DNA of 9,733 nt, taken from assembly GCA_028748945.1 (NCBI GenBank), contig JAQTOL010000091.1, positions 1 to 9,733 on the forward strand, written 5' to 3'. This stretch comes from Paludibacter sp. GTDB taxonomy: Bacteria > Bacteroidota > Bacteroidia > Bacteroidales > Paludibacteraceae. Positions 1 to 6,734 of the stretch are shown here, one piece after another. The notes beneath the pieces were generated by a model that was not told where the DNA came from, made no database searches, and saw only the letters and a program-made list of their open reading frames with translations. The position numbers were made by a program, and so were the translations under genes. Positions within the stretch are counted from its first letter, which is position 1, and the number at the start of each line of letters is the position of its first letter.

Positions 1-695
1 ATAAATCCTATATGTCGAGTGCTAAAATGCGGGTGTTGAAACCGGAAATTGACGAAATAAACGAACGTATCCCTAAAGAAAAAGCTGCCGAACGACAAAA
101 GGCAACCATGGATTTATATGGAAAGGTCGGAGTAAGTCCGATGAGCGGATGTATTCCGTCCTTGTTGCAAATGCCAATTTTATTTGCTTTGTTCAGCTTT
201 TTCCCATCTGCCATAGAATTAAGGCAACAAAGCTTTTTATGGGCGACTGACTTATCAGCATATGATTCTATTTTGAACTGGAATACATACATCCCCATCA
301 TCACACCTTATTTTGGGAATCACCTTAGTTTGTTCTGTCTGTTGATGACTGTAACCAGTATACTTTCTTCCAAGTTAACTATGGCTACTCAACCTACCAA
401 CGATCAAATGGGTGGAAATATGATGAAATGGATGATGTACCTGATGCCAGTAACATTTATGTTTATGTTTAACAGTTATGCTTCAGGTTTGAGCTACTAC
501 TATTTCGTTTCAACCCTGATCACTGTCATTCAAACGTATGCAATTCGCGGGATGGTTGATGAAAAGAAATTATTAGCTCAGTTACATGCAAAACGCGCAA
601 CAAACAGTAAAAAACCGGCTAAAAAAGGTGGTTTTATGGACAGACTGGAAAAAATGCAACGCGAACAACAGAAAGCAGTTAAAGGACGAAAATAA
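1..695 (+). CDS. yidC: Membrane protein insertase YidC, C-terminal part (5' end outside window)
   Basis: This is the C-terminal part of YidC/Oxa1, the inner-membrane insertase that places proteins in the cytoplasmic membrane with or without SecYEG. The frame is open from base 3 (codons for K, S, Y before the first ATG at 12), so that ATG is internal and the gene runs in from the left. Visible family features are the cytoplasmic hairpin after the first conserved membrane segment ([15 protein letters not shown]), the segment [20 protein letters not shown], two more hydrophobic stretches (around MTVTSILSS and [27 protein letters not shown]), and a Lys/Arg-rich tail ending KAVKGRK, which in this family is thought to contact the ribosome. 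The large periplasmic domain and N-terminal anchor of Gram-negative YidC are not in the window. A hairpin with a U-tract follows 27 bases after the stop. Identification is secure; full length cannot be judged. Confidence 0.96.
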   Translation, partial: KSYMSSAKMRVLKPEIDEINERIPKEKAAERQKATMDLYGKVGVSPMSGCIPSLLQMPILFALFSFFPSAIELRQQSFLWATDLSAYDSILNWNTYIPIITPYFGNHLSLFCLLMTVTSILSSKLTMATQPTNDQMGGNMMKWMMYLMPVTFMFMFNSYASGLSYYYFVSTLITVIQTYAIRGMVDEKKLLAQLHAKRATNSKKPAKKGGFMDRLEKMQREQQKAVKGRK

Positions 696-722
696 TTAAT
701 TGCTAAATTTTAATACTTATTG

Positions 723-769
723 AAAGCACAAAAGGCTGGTTTACACTAAGCAATTTGTGCTTTTTTTTT
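723..769 (+). terminator. Hairpin plus U-tract after yidC, just before gldB
   Basis: A perfect 10-bp stem, AAAGCACAAA (723-732) with TTTGTGCTTT (754-763), closes a 21-nt loop and runs into nine consecutive T (761-769). This has the form of an intrinsic terminator, though the loop is long and the stem only moderately GC-rich. It ends 22 bases before the gldB start codon, leaving little room for a separate promoter, so partial read-through from yidC is likely. It could act as an attenuator rather than a full stop. Confidence 0.7.
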
Positions 770-791
770 GACAACAATAATAATATCGGCG

Positions 792-1805
792 ATGAAAAGA
801 ACTACTTTATTTTTTATTTTACTCTTCACAGGGTTATTGTTTTTAAATTCCTGTAACACAAACAGCCGGTTTGGTATTGATACTACCCAGAACCGTATAC
901 AAGTAAGAATTCATCGGTTTGACAAGGATTTATTAACGCTTGACACAACAAAGATTATAGCTGGCGTGAATAGTTTATATACTCATTATCCTGCTTTTTT
1001 GCCGGTTTATACTTCCGAAGTGCTGGATACTTCAGCTTCGGATACGGCTGCCATTCGTAAGCTTTTTGTACAGTTTCTCTCCGACTCTACATTTTCTTCA
1101 GTCAATAAAAAAACCCTGGAAACTTTTGGTGATGTGTCCGACATTGAAAAGACGGTTTCAGATGCTTTTACTTATATTCATCATTATTTCCCTGAAGTAA
1201 TTTTGCCGGATGTTTACTTTTTTGTTTCCGGTTTTAATCGTCAGGTAATAATGGACAGCAAGTTTATCGGTATTGGAACCGATTTTTATTTAGGAAGTGA
1301 TTTCCCTGCATACAAAGATCTTACCTACAAATATATGTTGTATAATATGCGTCGTGAATGTGTAGCAACAGATTTGGTGTCAGCAACCCTTTTTAGGATG
1401 TTTATAATGAATAGCCAACAAAACCGCTTGTTAGATAATATGATTTATCGTGGTAGAATAATGTATTTATTATCGGTTTTCATGCCCGAAGAAAAACCGG
1501 AGAATCTGATGGGTTATACCGCCGAACAATGGAAATGGTGTAACACTTATCAAAAGGAAATCTGGGGCGCCACCATCGATCAGAAAGATTTGTTTTCTAC
1601 CGATTTAACCCTTATTGGTAAGTATATGAATGATGCACCATTTACGGCACCTATTTCGCAGGACTCACCGGGTAGACTGGGTACCTGGATTGGTTGGCAA
1701 ATAGTGAAAAGCTATATGAAAAGAAATAGTCATACCAGTTTAACCGAGCTAATGAACGAAAACAATTATCAGAAAATACTTGAAAATTCAGGTTACAGAC
1801 CATGA
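792..1805 (+). CDS. gldB: GldB-like envelope lipoprotein (gliding motility lipoprotein family)
   Basis: A 337-residue lipoprotein of the GldB family. GldB was found as a protein needed for gliding in Flavobacterium, but homologues are common in non-gliding Bacteroidales, where the role is not settled. The ATG at 792 starts a proper signal peptide (MKRTT, hydrophobic core at residues 6-18) ending in a lipobox L18-N-S-C21; the in-frame TTG at 768 lies inside the terminator U-tract and is rejected. No acidic cluster follows Cys21, so the surface lipoprotein export signal known from Bacteroidota appears absent and a periplasm-facing location is inferred. Family-like motifs are RFDKDLL (42-48), FIGIGTDFYLG (158-168) and PGRLGTWIGWQIV (293-305). 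Length fits the family. The gene follows yidC on the same strand and is convergent with a ferredoxin gene. The family call rests on recognised motifs, not a search. Confidence 0.82.
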   Translation: MKRTTLFFILLFTGLLFLNSCNTNSRFGIDTTQNRIQVRIHRFDKDLLTLDTTKIIAGVNSLYTHYPAFLPVYTSEVLDTSASDTAAIRKLFVQFLSDSTFSSVNKKTLETFGDVSDIEKTVSDAFTYIHHYFPEVILPDVYFFVSGFNRQVIMDSKFIGIGTDFYLGSDFPAYKDLTYKYMLYNMRRECVATDLVSATLFRMFIMNSQQNRLLDNMIYRGRIMYLLSVFMPEEKPENLMGYTAEQWKWCNTYQKEIWGATIDQKDLFSTDLTLIGKYMNDAPFTAPISQDSPGRLGTWIGWQIVKSYMKRNSHTSLTELMNENNYQKILENSGYRP

Positions 1806-1823
1806 ATCATGGTTGCTTGTAAA

Positions 1824-1858
1824 AAAAAGACCTGTTCGAAAATCGAACAGGTCTTTTT
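1824..1858. terminator. Bidirectional terminator between gldB and the ferredoxin gene
   Basis: A perfect 11-bp stem, GACCTGTTCGA (1829-1839) with TCGAACAGGTC (1843-1853), has a 3-nt AAA loop. It is flanked by A5 on the left and T5 on the right, so it carries a U-tract on either strand. It lies 23 bases after the gldB stop and 21 bases beyond the ferredoxin stop read on the minus strand, and can end transcription of both convergent genes. Confidence 0.9.
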
Positions 1859-1874
1859 ATTGTGTTTTAATCAA

Positions 1875-2042
1875 TTATGCCGGACTGATTGCTTCCGAAG
1901 GACAAACATCGGCGCAAGTGCCACAATCTGTGCAGACATCAGCATCAATTACATAGATATCACCTTCTGCAATAGCGTCAACAGGACATTCGCTGATACA
2001 AGAGCCGCATGCAATACAATCTTCTGAAATAACGTAAGCCAT
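1875..2042 (-). CDS. Small 2[4Fe-4S] ferredoxin, 55 residues
   Basis: A bacterial (clostridial-type) ferredoxin, a soluble cytoplasmic electron carrier with two four-iron clusters, typically used by pyruvate:ferredoxin oxidoreductase, Rnf or hydrogenases in anaerobes. Read on the minus strand it starts MAYVISEDCIACGSC and ends PSEAISPA. Two complete cluster motifs are seen: C9-x2-C12-x2-C15-x3-C19-P and C38-x2-C41-x2-C44-x3-C48-P, the standard arrangement in which the fourth Cys of each motif serves the other cluster. The length of 55 fits the family exactly. The ATG is preceded by an A-rich stretch and, about 35 bases upstream, by a TACTTTTG octamer matching the Bacteroidota -7 element. It is transcribed alone, convergent with gldB and divergent from the phosphate genes. 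The physiological partner cannot be told. Identification is firm; the overlapping plus-strand frame in this region is a shadow. Confidence 0.96.
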   Translation of the reverse strand: MAYVISEDCIACGSCISECPVDAIAEGDIYVIDADVCTDCGTCADVCPSEAISPA

Positions 2043-2077
2043 TTTTCTATTTTTTTTGTTAGTAATTATTATTACTG

Positions 2078-2085
2078 CAAAAGTA
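2078..2085 (-). promoter_or_regulatory. Candidate -7 promoter element of the ferredoxin gene
   Basis: The minus strand reads TACTTTTG, a full match to the Bacteroidota -7 consensus TAnnTTTG. Transcription would start roughly at 2071, giving a leader of about 30 nt. A TTTG on the minus strand at 2101-2104 could serve as the -33 element but is only 15 bases away instead of about 19-21, so the upstream half is weak. Confidence 0.55.
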
Positions 2086-2311
2086 TATCTTTTTCCATTT
2101 CAAAAAAAATTTTTCTGCTCTTTTTTTTCTATTAAATGTAAAATTTGAATCTCAAATCAATTTATTCACTCTATTTTAGCATATTTTTGTAAACCGGAAC
2201 CTATGAAAATGAAATACTCAATAAATCTGTTTCAAAATAATTTAGATTAGTATAACATCGAAATTTCATTTGATATTTTTGTTTCGATTTTGAAATAAAG
2301 AGTACGAATAG

Positions 2312-2345
2312 TTACATGGATATTACATTTCTGTTAAACTTACAT
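2312..2345 (+). promoter_or_regulatory. TTACAT direct repeats, possible response-regulator (Pho-type) box
   Basis: TTACAT occurs at 2312-2317 and 2323-2328, followed by the related TTAAAC at 2334-2339 with the same 11-base period, and another TTACAT at 2340-2345. Repeats of about 6 bp with 5-bp spacers are the layout of OmpR/PhoB-family binding sites and resemble the TTAACA-like repeats of Bacillus PhoP boxes. The genes downstream import phosphate. Binding by a PhoB-like regulator is an inference from motif and context; no Bacteroidota consensus was available for comparison. Confidence 0.4.
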
Positions 2346-2352
2346 GAATAAT

Positions 2353-2384
2353 TATGTATAAGTAAGACTGTTTATGTACATTTG
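2353..2384 (+). promoter_or_regulatory. Candidate promoter of the phosphate uptake operon
   Basis: TACATTTG at 2377-2384 matches TAnnTTTG exactly. TATG at 2353-2356 is a three-of-four match to the -33 TTTG with a 20-base spacer. Transcription would start near 2391, giving a leader of about 116 nt before the DUF47 gene. The TTACAT repeats lie just upstream, roughly -79 to -46. Alternative octamers at 2182 and 2274 would give longer leaders. Confidence 0.45.
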
Positions 2385-2506
2385 TACAGCATTAATAATC
2401 CGAAATATGTTTTAGCAATCTCCACTAAGAACACAGACAATATTAGTCTTAATAAACAACATACCTGCATATTATATTCGTATTATCAAATATAAATAAT
2501 TTAAAA

Positions 2507-3151
2507 ATGAACAATCTTTTTGACAATTTCGTACCTAAAGAGCCAAAATTTTTTCCTATTCTGAAAGAAATGGCGGATGTTATCATGGTTGCTTCCGATT
2601 TAATTATCGGATGCGTTCAAAATGCAGATCACGAATCTGCAATCGAGTATTATAAAAAAATAAAAGAACAGGAAAAAAAGGGAGATGCGTTATCGTCCAA
2701 GATTTTCGATGAATTGAATTCCACTTTTATCACTCCATTTGATCGTGAGGACATTCATCATTTAGCAGACAGACTGGATGATGTTACCGACTACATTAAT
2801 AATTGTGCCAAACGCATTGTACTTTACAATCCCCAGAAAATGCCTGAAAAAGCATTAGAATTAGCCCTTTTGATTAAAGAAGGAGCTGTTTGTATCGGTA
2901 AAGCTGTTGACGAATTGGATGTTATGAAAAAGAATTCAAAAAAAATTAAAGGGTATTGTGTTGAATTACATGCCATTGAGAACAGAGCGGACGATGTTTA
3001 CGAAAATTTCCTGATCGATCTTTTTGAAAAAGAAAAGAATGCTGTGGAAATCATCAAATTAAAGGAAATTATGTATGAACTTGAAAAAGCGACTGATGCA
3101 GCCGAATATGTTGGTAAAATTATTAAAACGATAATCGTAAAGTACGCTTAA
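2507..3151 (+). CDS. DUF47 / PhoU-like phosphate transport regulator
   Basis: A 214-residue, mainly helical cytoplasmic protein of the DUF47 (PhoU-divergent) family, which is usually encoded next to PiT permeases and thought to control their activity. It begins MNNLFDNFVPKEPKFF, typical of the family, and length fits. Acidic (E/D)-xxx-D motifs of the kind that bind metal clusters in PhoU proteins are seen at E56/D60, D88/D92, E158/D162 and E193/D197; the stretch TPFDREDIHHLADRLDD (76-92) is the most characteristic. No signal peptide or membrane segment is present. The ATG at 2507 follows an A-rich stretch, with no better start upstream. The PiT permease gene starts 46 bases after the stop without a terminator between, so the two genes form one operon. 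It could be called a Pit accessory protein; direct action on the permease is known only by association. Confidence 0.93.
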   Translation: MNNLFDNFVPKEPKFFPILKEMADVIMVASDLIIGCVQNADHESAIEYYKKIKEQEKKGDALSSKIFDELNSTFITPFDREDIHHLADRLDDVTDYINNCAKRIVLYNPQKMPEKALELALLIKEGAVCIGKAVDELDVMKKNSKKIKGYCVELHAIENRADDVYENFLIDLFEKEKNAVEIIKLKEIMYELEKATDAAEYVGKIIKTIIVKYA

Positions 3152-3197
3152 AAGCTAAGTATTAATCACAAATAAACATTTAACATCAATAAAAAAG

Positions 3198-4250
3198 ATG
3201 ACTCCTTATATTCTGTTAATTACTATTATTGTACTGGCTTTGATTTTTGATTTTATCAATGGATTTCATGATGCAGCTAATTCAATTGCAACAATAGTTT
3301 CTACCAAAGTACTTACACCCTTTCAGGCTGTGTTATGGGCCGCTTTTTTCAATTTTGTTGCATTTTTTATTGCCAAATACCTAACAGGCTTTGGTATTGC
3401 CAACACAGTGTCAAAAGTCGTACTTGAGCAATTCATCACTTTACCCGTAATTTTTTCAGGCATCGTAGGGGCTATCATGTGGAATCTGGCAACCTGGTGG
3501 CTGGGAATTCCATCATCTTCGTCACATACTTTAATAGGTGGATTCGCCGGAGCAGCCATCATGAGTACAATCATGATGAGTGGTTACAGTACAAGCGGAT
3601 TGGAATCAATCAAGTACGAAGTAATAATTAAAATTGCTTCTTTTATCGTATTGGCACCACTTATTGGTATGATCATTTCGTCTTTGCTGACCATTCTGAT
3701 TTTACATACATTTAAAAAAGTAAATCCACACAAAGCTAATGGTTGGTTTAAAAAACTTCAATTAGTCTCCTCCGGTTTATTTAGTATCGGCCACGGGTTG
3801 AATGACTCACAGAAAGTAATGGGTATTATTGCTGCCGCACTTTATGCAGCATACACCAAGAATCAAATTGATATGGGAATTCATGATATTAAAGATATAC
3901 CAAATTGGGTTGCCTTTGCCTGTTTTACAGCTATTTCGGTTGGAACAATGTCCGGAGGATGGAGAATTATAAAAACCATGGGATCACGAATTACGAAAGT
4001 GACCCCACTTGAAGGAGTGGCTGCCGAAACAGCAGGTGCTTTGACTTTGTACCTGACAGAAATTCTTAAAATCCCGGTAAGTACTACACATACTATAACC
4101 GGCTCAATCATAGGTGTAGGTGCGGTAAAACGTCTTTCAGCAGTTCGTTGGGGAGTAACCCGAAGTTTACTTGTTGCGTGGCTCTTAACCATTCCGGTCA
4201 GTGCAGCCCTGGCTGCTTTCATATTTTATCTGGTTGGTGCAACTATATAA
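3198..4250 (+). CDS. pit: Inorganic phosphate transporter, PiT family
   Basis: A 350-residue inner-membrane permease of the PiT (PF01384) family, which brings in phosphate, often as a neutral metal-phosphate complex, driven by H+ or Na+. The two inverted halves each carry the family signature: GFHDAAN at residues 22-28 and GLNDSQK at 200-206. Each half also has its Ser/Thr-rich re-entrant motif: PSSSSHT (105-111) and PVSTTHT (293-299). Around ten hydrophobic segments can be picked out, with a polar central loop near residues 170-190 (HTFKKVNPHKANGWFKK). Length fits the compact bacterial members. All key residues of the signatures are intact, so the gene should be functional. It is the second gene of an operon with the DUF47 gene and is followed by a strong terminator. 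Substrate specificity between phosphate and the related sulfate permeases rests on the DUF47 partner and the signature. Confidence 0.95.
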   Translation: MTPYILLITIIVLALIFDFINGFHDAANSIATIVSTKVLTPFQAVLWAAFFNFVAFFIAKYLTGFGIANTVSKVVLEQFITLPVIFSGIVGAIMWNLATWWLGIPSSSSHTLIGGFAGAAIMSTIMMSGYSTSGLESIKYEVIIKIASFIVLAPLIGMIISSLLTILILHTFKKVNPHKANGWFKKLQLVSSGLFSIGHGLNDSQKVMGIIAAALYAAYTKNQIDMGIHDIKDIPNWVAFACFTAISVGTMSGGWRIIKTMGSRITKVTPLEGVAAETAGALTLYLTEILKIPVSTTHTITGSIIGVGAVKRLSAVRWGVTRSLLVAWLLTIPVSAALAAFIFYLVGATI

Positions 4251-4276
4251 TTTTCAATTATTATTTAAGTATCAAT

Positions 4277-4307
4277 AAAAAGGCGGATGAATTTCATTCG
4301 CCTTTTT
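4277..4307 (+). terminator. Intrinsic terminator after the PiT gene
   Basis: A 9-bp stem, GGCGGATGA (4282-4290) with TCATTCGCC (4294-4302), one pair being G-U, closes a 3-nt loop. It is extended by A5 (4277-4281) facing T5 (4303-4307). It starts 26 bases after the stop codon and closes the phosphate operon. The A-tract on the left would allow it to work on the minus strand too, but no gene needs that here. Confidence 0.9.
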
Positions 4308-4445
4308 AGTTTTCAACTAAGTATGCATGCAATTAAATTTTGAATCTGAGTTAGTTACAACCTTTACCATAGAATAAAATGTAAAATTCATACAGTTGCA
4401 AATCATTATATATCAAAAAAAAGAGTCTTACAGTCAAAAATGATA

Positions 4446-4476
4446 ATTGGAAAATTACAGATAATTGCTTATTTTG
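4446..4476 (+). promoter_or_regulatory. Candidate promoter of the T9SS cargo gene
   Basis: TTATTTTG at 4469-4476 matches TAnnTTTG at five of six fixed positions, and ATTG at 4446-4449 matches the -33 TTTG at three of four, with a 19-base spacer. The start point would fall near 4483, giving a leader of about 35 nt. Both halves are imperfect, but spacing is ideal and the gene lies between two terminators, so it needs its own promoter. The remainder of the 4308-4445 gap shows nothing recognisable. Confidence 0.4.
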
Positions 4477-4517
4477 CATGTATTAGAATTTACTACTAAT
4501 TAAAATTTTAAATTATC

Positions 4518-6524
4518 ATGAAAAAAATTACACTTCTCGTTGCAATATTCATTGCAATAACATCTTCATTCGCTACCACAACAAGATGGTTTTGGTACGG
4601 TGACTTATCTGTAGGTCAGACCTGGGACATGGGCACAACGGCCAACTGGTATGATCCAACAACTGTTGATCCATTAATTCCATTTATTGTTCCAGATAAT
4701 TTTGTTTCAGGTACTACTGCTATATTCGATGAAAAAGCTGTTGAAGGTTCTGACACATTGAAACTATCAGGTTTAGTAACTGTTGATAGCCTTCTGGTAA
4801 ATAACACACGTACCTACGTTTTAAGGAGTACTGTAAGCACTTATAAATCTGACTCTATTATGGGAAATGTTTTTGTAAAAGATGGTCCCGGTACTTTTGT
4901 CATGGATTGTAAAAACTTCGTTACCGGAGGAACAATACTAAAAGCAGGAACACTGACCATGGAGAAAACAACCTCCCCTAATATATTCGGGAGTAAATTG
5001 GTATTTCAGGGTGGAACTGCAAACTTTGCTTCAGGTAGCGCAAGTACTTATCCGGCGGTTTCATTACCAATTGAAATACCAGCTGGTATTACTGCAAAAG
5101 TTATGTTAAACAGGTACAGCTATTGGTCAAGCCCGATAAGCGGATCTGGTGAACTGGAAATTGCTGTTGGTGGTGAAAGATGTATGCTTGCTGCATCAAA
5201 AAGTGGTTCTACTATTAACTGGAATAACTTTACAGGAAATGTCACTTTGATAAAGAATATTATAACCGGAGTTAAACCAGGTTATTATGGACTTTTATTA
5301 GGTAGTACCAAGACATTCGACAATACTTCTTTGGAATCTGCCATTGCAACTGCAGACTCAATGATGTATAACAAAAAAGTAATGCTTAAATCCGGAGCTG
5401 GTTTTGCAGGTTGTTCCGGTATACGCTGTTGGAATATTGGAGAATTACAGGCTGAAAATGACTCAAGTTTCCTTTGTGGTTATGGCGCAGGAAACTCAAC
5501 CACTCCTCAGATTTATTATATGTTTGGAGGATTAAATACTGATGTAGTTTACCCGGGTTCGATCATTGATGCAGGGAGTAAAGGATATAATGCAGTTGGA
5601 CTTGTAAAAGTGGGAACCGGCAAATACACTTTCACCAGTACAAGAAGTATAACTACTGCTTCCATTGGTGTTACTGTTCAACAAGGTACTTTCTTAGTAA
5701 ATATTCCGATCACAAACCCTGCAACAACAACTGCTCTGGGACGTGTTAAGAACAAAGTCATGACCATCAAGGCTGGAGCAATAGGTGGTGGAAACGGACG
5801 GTTGACAGGAACAGTACTGGTCGATAGTTTAGGAACTTTGGTTGTTGGTTGCGATGGAATTGGAACGCTAGAATTGGCTGATACCTTAAGCGGTACTATT
5901 GGTAGCCCTCTATCTGTACATCATAATGGAACAGTAATTATGAAAGTTTCATCTAAATCAAATCATGATTTAATCACTTCAAATAACGCTGTTACTTTCA
6001 ACGGTGGAACTTTATTGGTAAAAGGAATAAATGCAAGTATTAACGATGGCGATACAATTACATTGATAAGTTACAAAAAAGCAGCAAGTTCAAATGACTC
6101 TATTAATTTCAAATCAGATGGATTACCTACAGGGCTGTCATATTCTTTGAAAACCGATACTGTAATAACAGTTACTACAACCATTCTAACGTCTGTATTA
6201 ACTGGATTAGATTCAATTAAAACTACTACAACTTATACATATCGGATTGATCTAATTGCTAAATCTATTTCAGCATTGCACACTGTTTCTGACAATTCAA
6301 TTTCAGTTTATCCAAATCCTTCTGTTGGAGAATTTAATTTTAAAACTTCACAATCAGAAATTAAATCAATTGATATTATAAACCTTCAGGGTCAGGTAAT
6401 CAGCAGTAAATTTGTGAATTCGAAATTTACAACTATGAATCTTGAAAATTTGCCTCAGGGTATATATTATGCTAAAATTAAAACTTCAGATAGTACTAAA
6501 GTTGAAAAGCTAATGATTAAATAG
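4518..6524 (+). CDS. Secreted beta-strand-repeat protein with T9SS type A sorting domain
   Basis: A 668-residue exported protein with no recognised enzymatic domain. MKKITLLVAIFIAITSSFA is a clear Sec signal peptide, likely cut near residue 19. The body is rich in Gly, Thr and Ser with strand-and-turn periodicity. Two stretches look like autotransporter-associated (PATR-type) repeats of the form GxGTxxxxxxN..TGGT.lxAGTL: residues 122-147 and, less clear, 364-394. Residues 420-502 (GGGNGRLTG to FNGGTLLVKG) resemble the terminal part of beta-helical passenger proteins. Residues 594-668 form a T9SS type A sorting domain (SVYPNPSVGEF, IDIINLQGQV, LPQGIYYAKI, KVEKLMIK), which directs passage across the outer membrane and attachment to the cell surface. 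A surface fibre or adhesin-like role is inferred. The gene stands alone, bounded by terminators. Few Cys residues (six) are present, some possibly paired. The T9SS assignment is firm, the function unknown. Confidence 0.9.
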   Translation: MKKITLLVAIFIAITSSFATTTRWFWYGDLSVGQTWDMGTTANWYDPTTVDPLIPFIVPDNFVSGTTAIFDEKAVEGSDTLKLSGLVTVDSLLVNNTRTYVLRSTVSTYKSDSIMGNVFVKDGPGTFVMDCKNFVTGGTILKAGTLTMEKTTSPNIFGSKLVFQGGTANFASGSASTYPAVSLPIEIPAGITAKVMLNRYSYWSSPISGSGELEIAVGGERCMLAASKSGSTINWNNFTGNVTLIKNIITGVKPGYYGLLLGSTKTFDNTSLESAIATADSMMYNKKVMLKSGAGFAGCSGIRCWNIGELQAENDSSFLCGYGAGNSTTPQIYYMFGGLNTDVVYPGSIIDAGSKGYNAVGLVKVGTGKYTFTSTRSITTASIGVTVQQGTFLVNIPITNPATTTALGRVKNKVMTIKAGAIGGGNGRLTGTVLVDSLGTLVVGCDGIGTLELADTLSGTIGSPLSVHHNGTVIMKVSSKSNHDLITSNNAVTFNGGTLLVKGINASINDGDTITLISYKKAASSNDSINFKSDGLPTGLSYSLKTDTVITVTTTILTSVLTGLDSIKTTTTYTYRIDLIAKSISALHTVSDNSISVYPNPSVGEFNFKTSQSEIKSIDIINLQGQVISSKFVNSKFTTMNLENLPQGIYYAKIKTSDSTKVEKLMIK

Positions 6525-6540
6525 GTATTGTAATCACTTA

Positions 6541-6580
6541 AACAAAGGCTGTTTTTTAACAAAACAGCCTTTGTTGTTTT
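6541..6580 (+). terminator. Intrinsic terminator after the T9SS cargo gene
   Basis: A perfect 15-bp stem pairs 6541-6555 with 6561-6575 (core AAAGGCTGTTTT with AAAACAGCCTTT) around a 5-nt loop. It is followed by a T-rich run, TTGTTGTTTT, broken by two G. It starts 16 bases after the stop codon and separates this gene from the downstream glycosidase gene. Confidence 0.87.
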
Positions 6581-6673
6581 AGTTTCTTTCAAAATTCAAT
6601 ATAAAAATTTTACTTGAATATTGTACATAATCATTGGAAATTATTCATTCGGTTGAATTATAGAATTTAAGAT

Positions 6674-6704
6674 TTTAGTATGTGAATTGAATTCTTTAGA
6701 TTTG
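6674..6704 (+). promoter_or_regulatory. Candidate promoter of the GH2 gene
   Basis: TAGATTTG at 6697-6704 matches TAnnTTTG exactly, and TTTA at 6674-6677 is a three-of-four match to the -33 TTTG with a 19-base spacer. Transcription would start near 6711, 24 bases before the ATG at 6735. This supports the ATG as the start, since the upstream TTG at 6687 would lie before the transcript begins. Confidence 0.6.
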
Positions 6705-6734
6705 TATGGAAAAATCCGAAAAATAAAAGTTACT

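Larger units (their letters stand above)
2043..2506. other. 464-bp AT-rich divergent intergenic region
   Basis: This lies between the ferredoxin start (minus strand) and the DUF47 start (plus strand), so it must hold promoters for both. No gene-sized frame is present. It contains three plus-strand octamers matching TAnnTTTG (2182-2189, 2274-2281, 2377-2384), a 7-bp dyad ATCGAAA/TTTCGAT (2257-2263, 2282-2288), TTACAT repeats (from 2312), paired TGTACA palindromes (2375-2388), and a 15-codon frame at 2203-2250 starting MKMKYS. The density of repeats between 2312 and 2388 suggests regulated transcription of the phosphate genes. Confidence 0.75.

Noticed and set aside
768..791. TTG start eight codons upstream for gldB
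   Set aside because: It lies in the U-tract of the hairpin and adds residues before a normal lipoprotein signal peptide; the ATG at 792 is the better start.
1809..2027. Plus-strand frame of 72 codons with many Cys
   Set aside because: It is the shadow of the minus-strand ferredoxin gene and overlaps the terminator; the Cys codons have no motif order on this strand.
2341..2358. Short inverted repeat TACAT-N8-ATGTA
   Set aside because: Only 5-bp arms; it is better explained as part of the TTACAT repeat array plus a chance ATGTA.
2363..2451. Inverted pair TAAGACT (2363-2369) / AGTCTTA (2445-2451) as a riboswitch or leader stem
   Set aside because: The first arm lies upstream of the likely transcription start, the arms are 75 bases apart, and seven A/T-rich pairs are expected by chance here.
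3323..4222. Minus-strand frames inside the PiT gene
   Set aside because: They mirror the conserved permease coding sequence and have no start context or recognisable domain.
6687..6734. TTG start 16 codons upstream for the GH2 gene
   Set aside because: It would place polar residues before the signal peptide and lies upstream of the likely transcription start near 6711.
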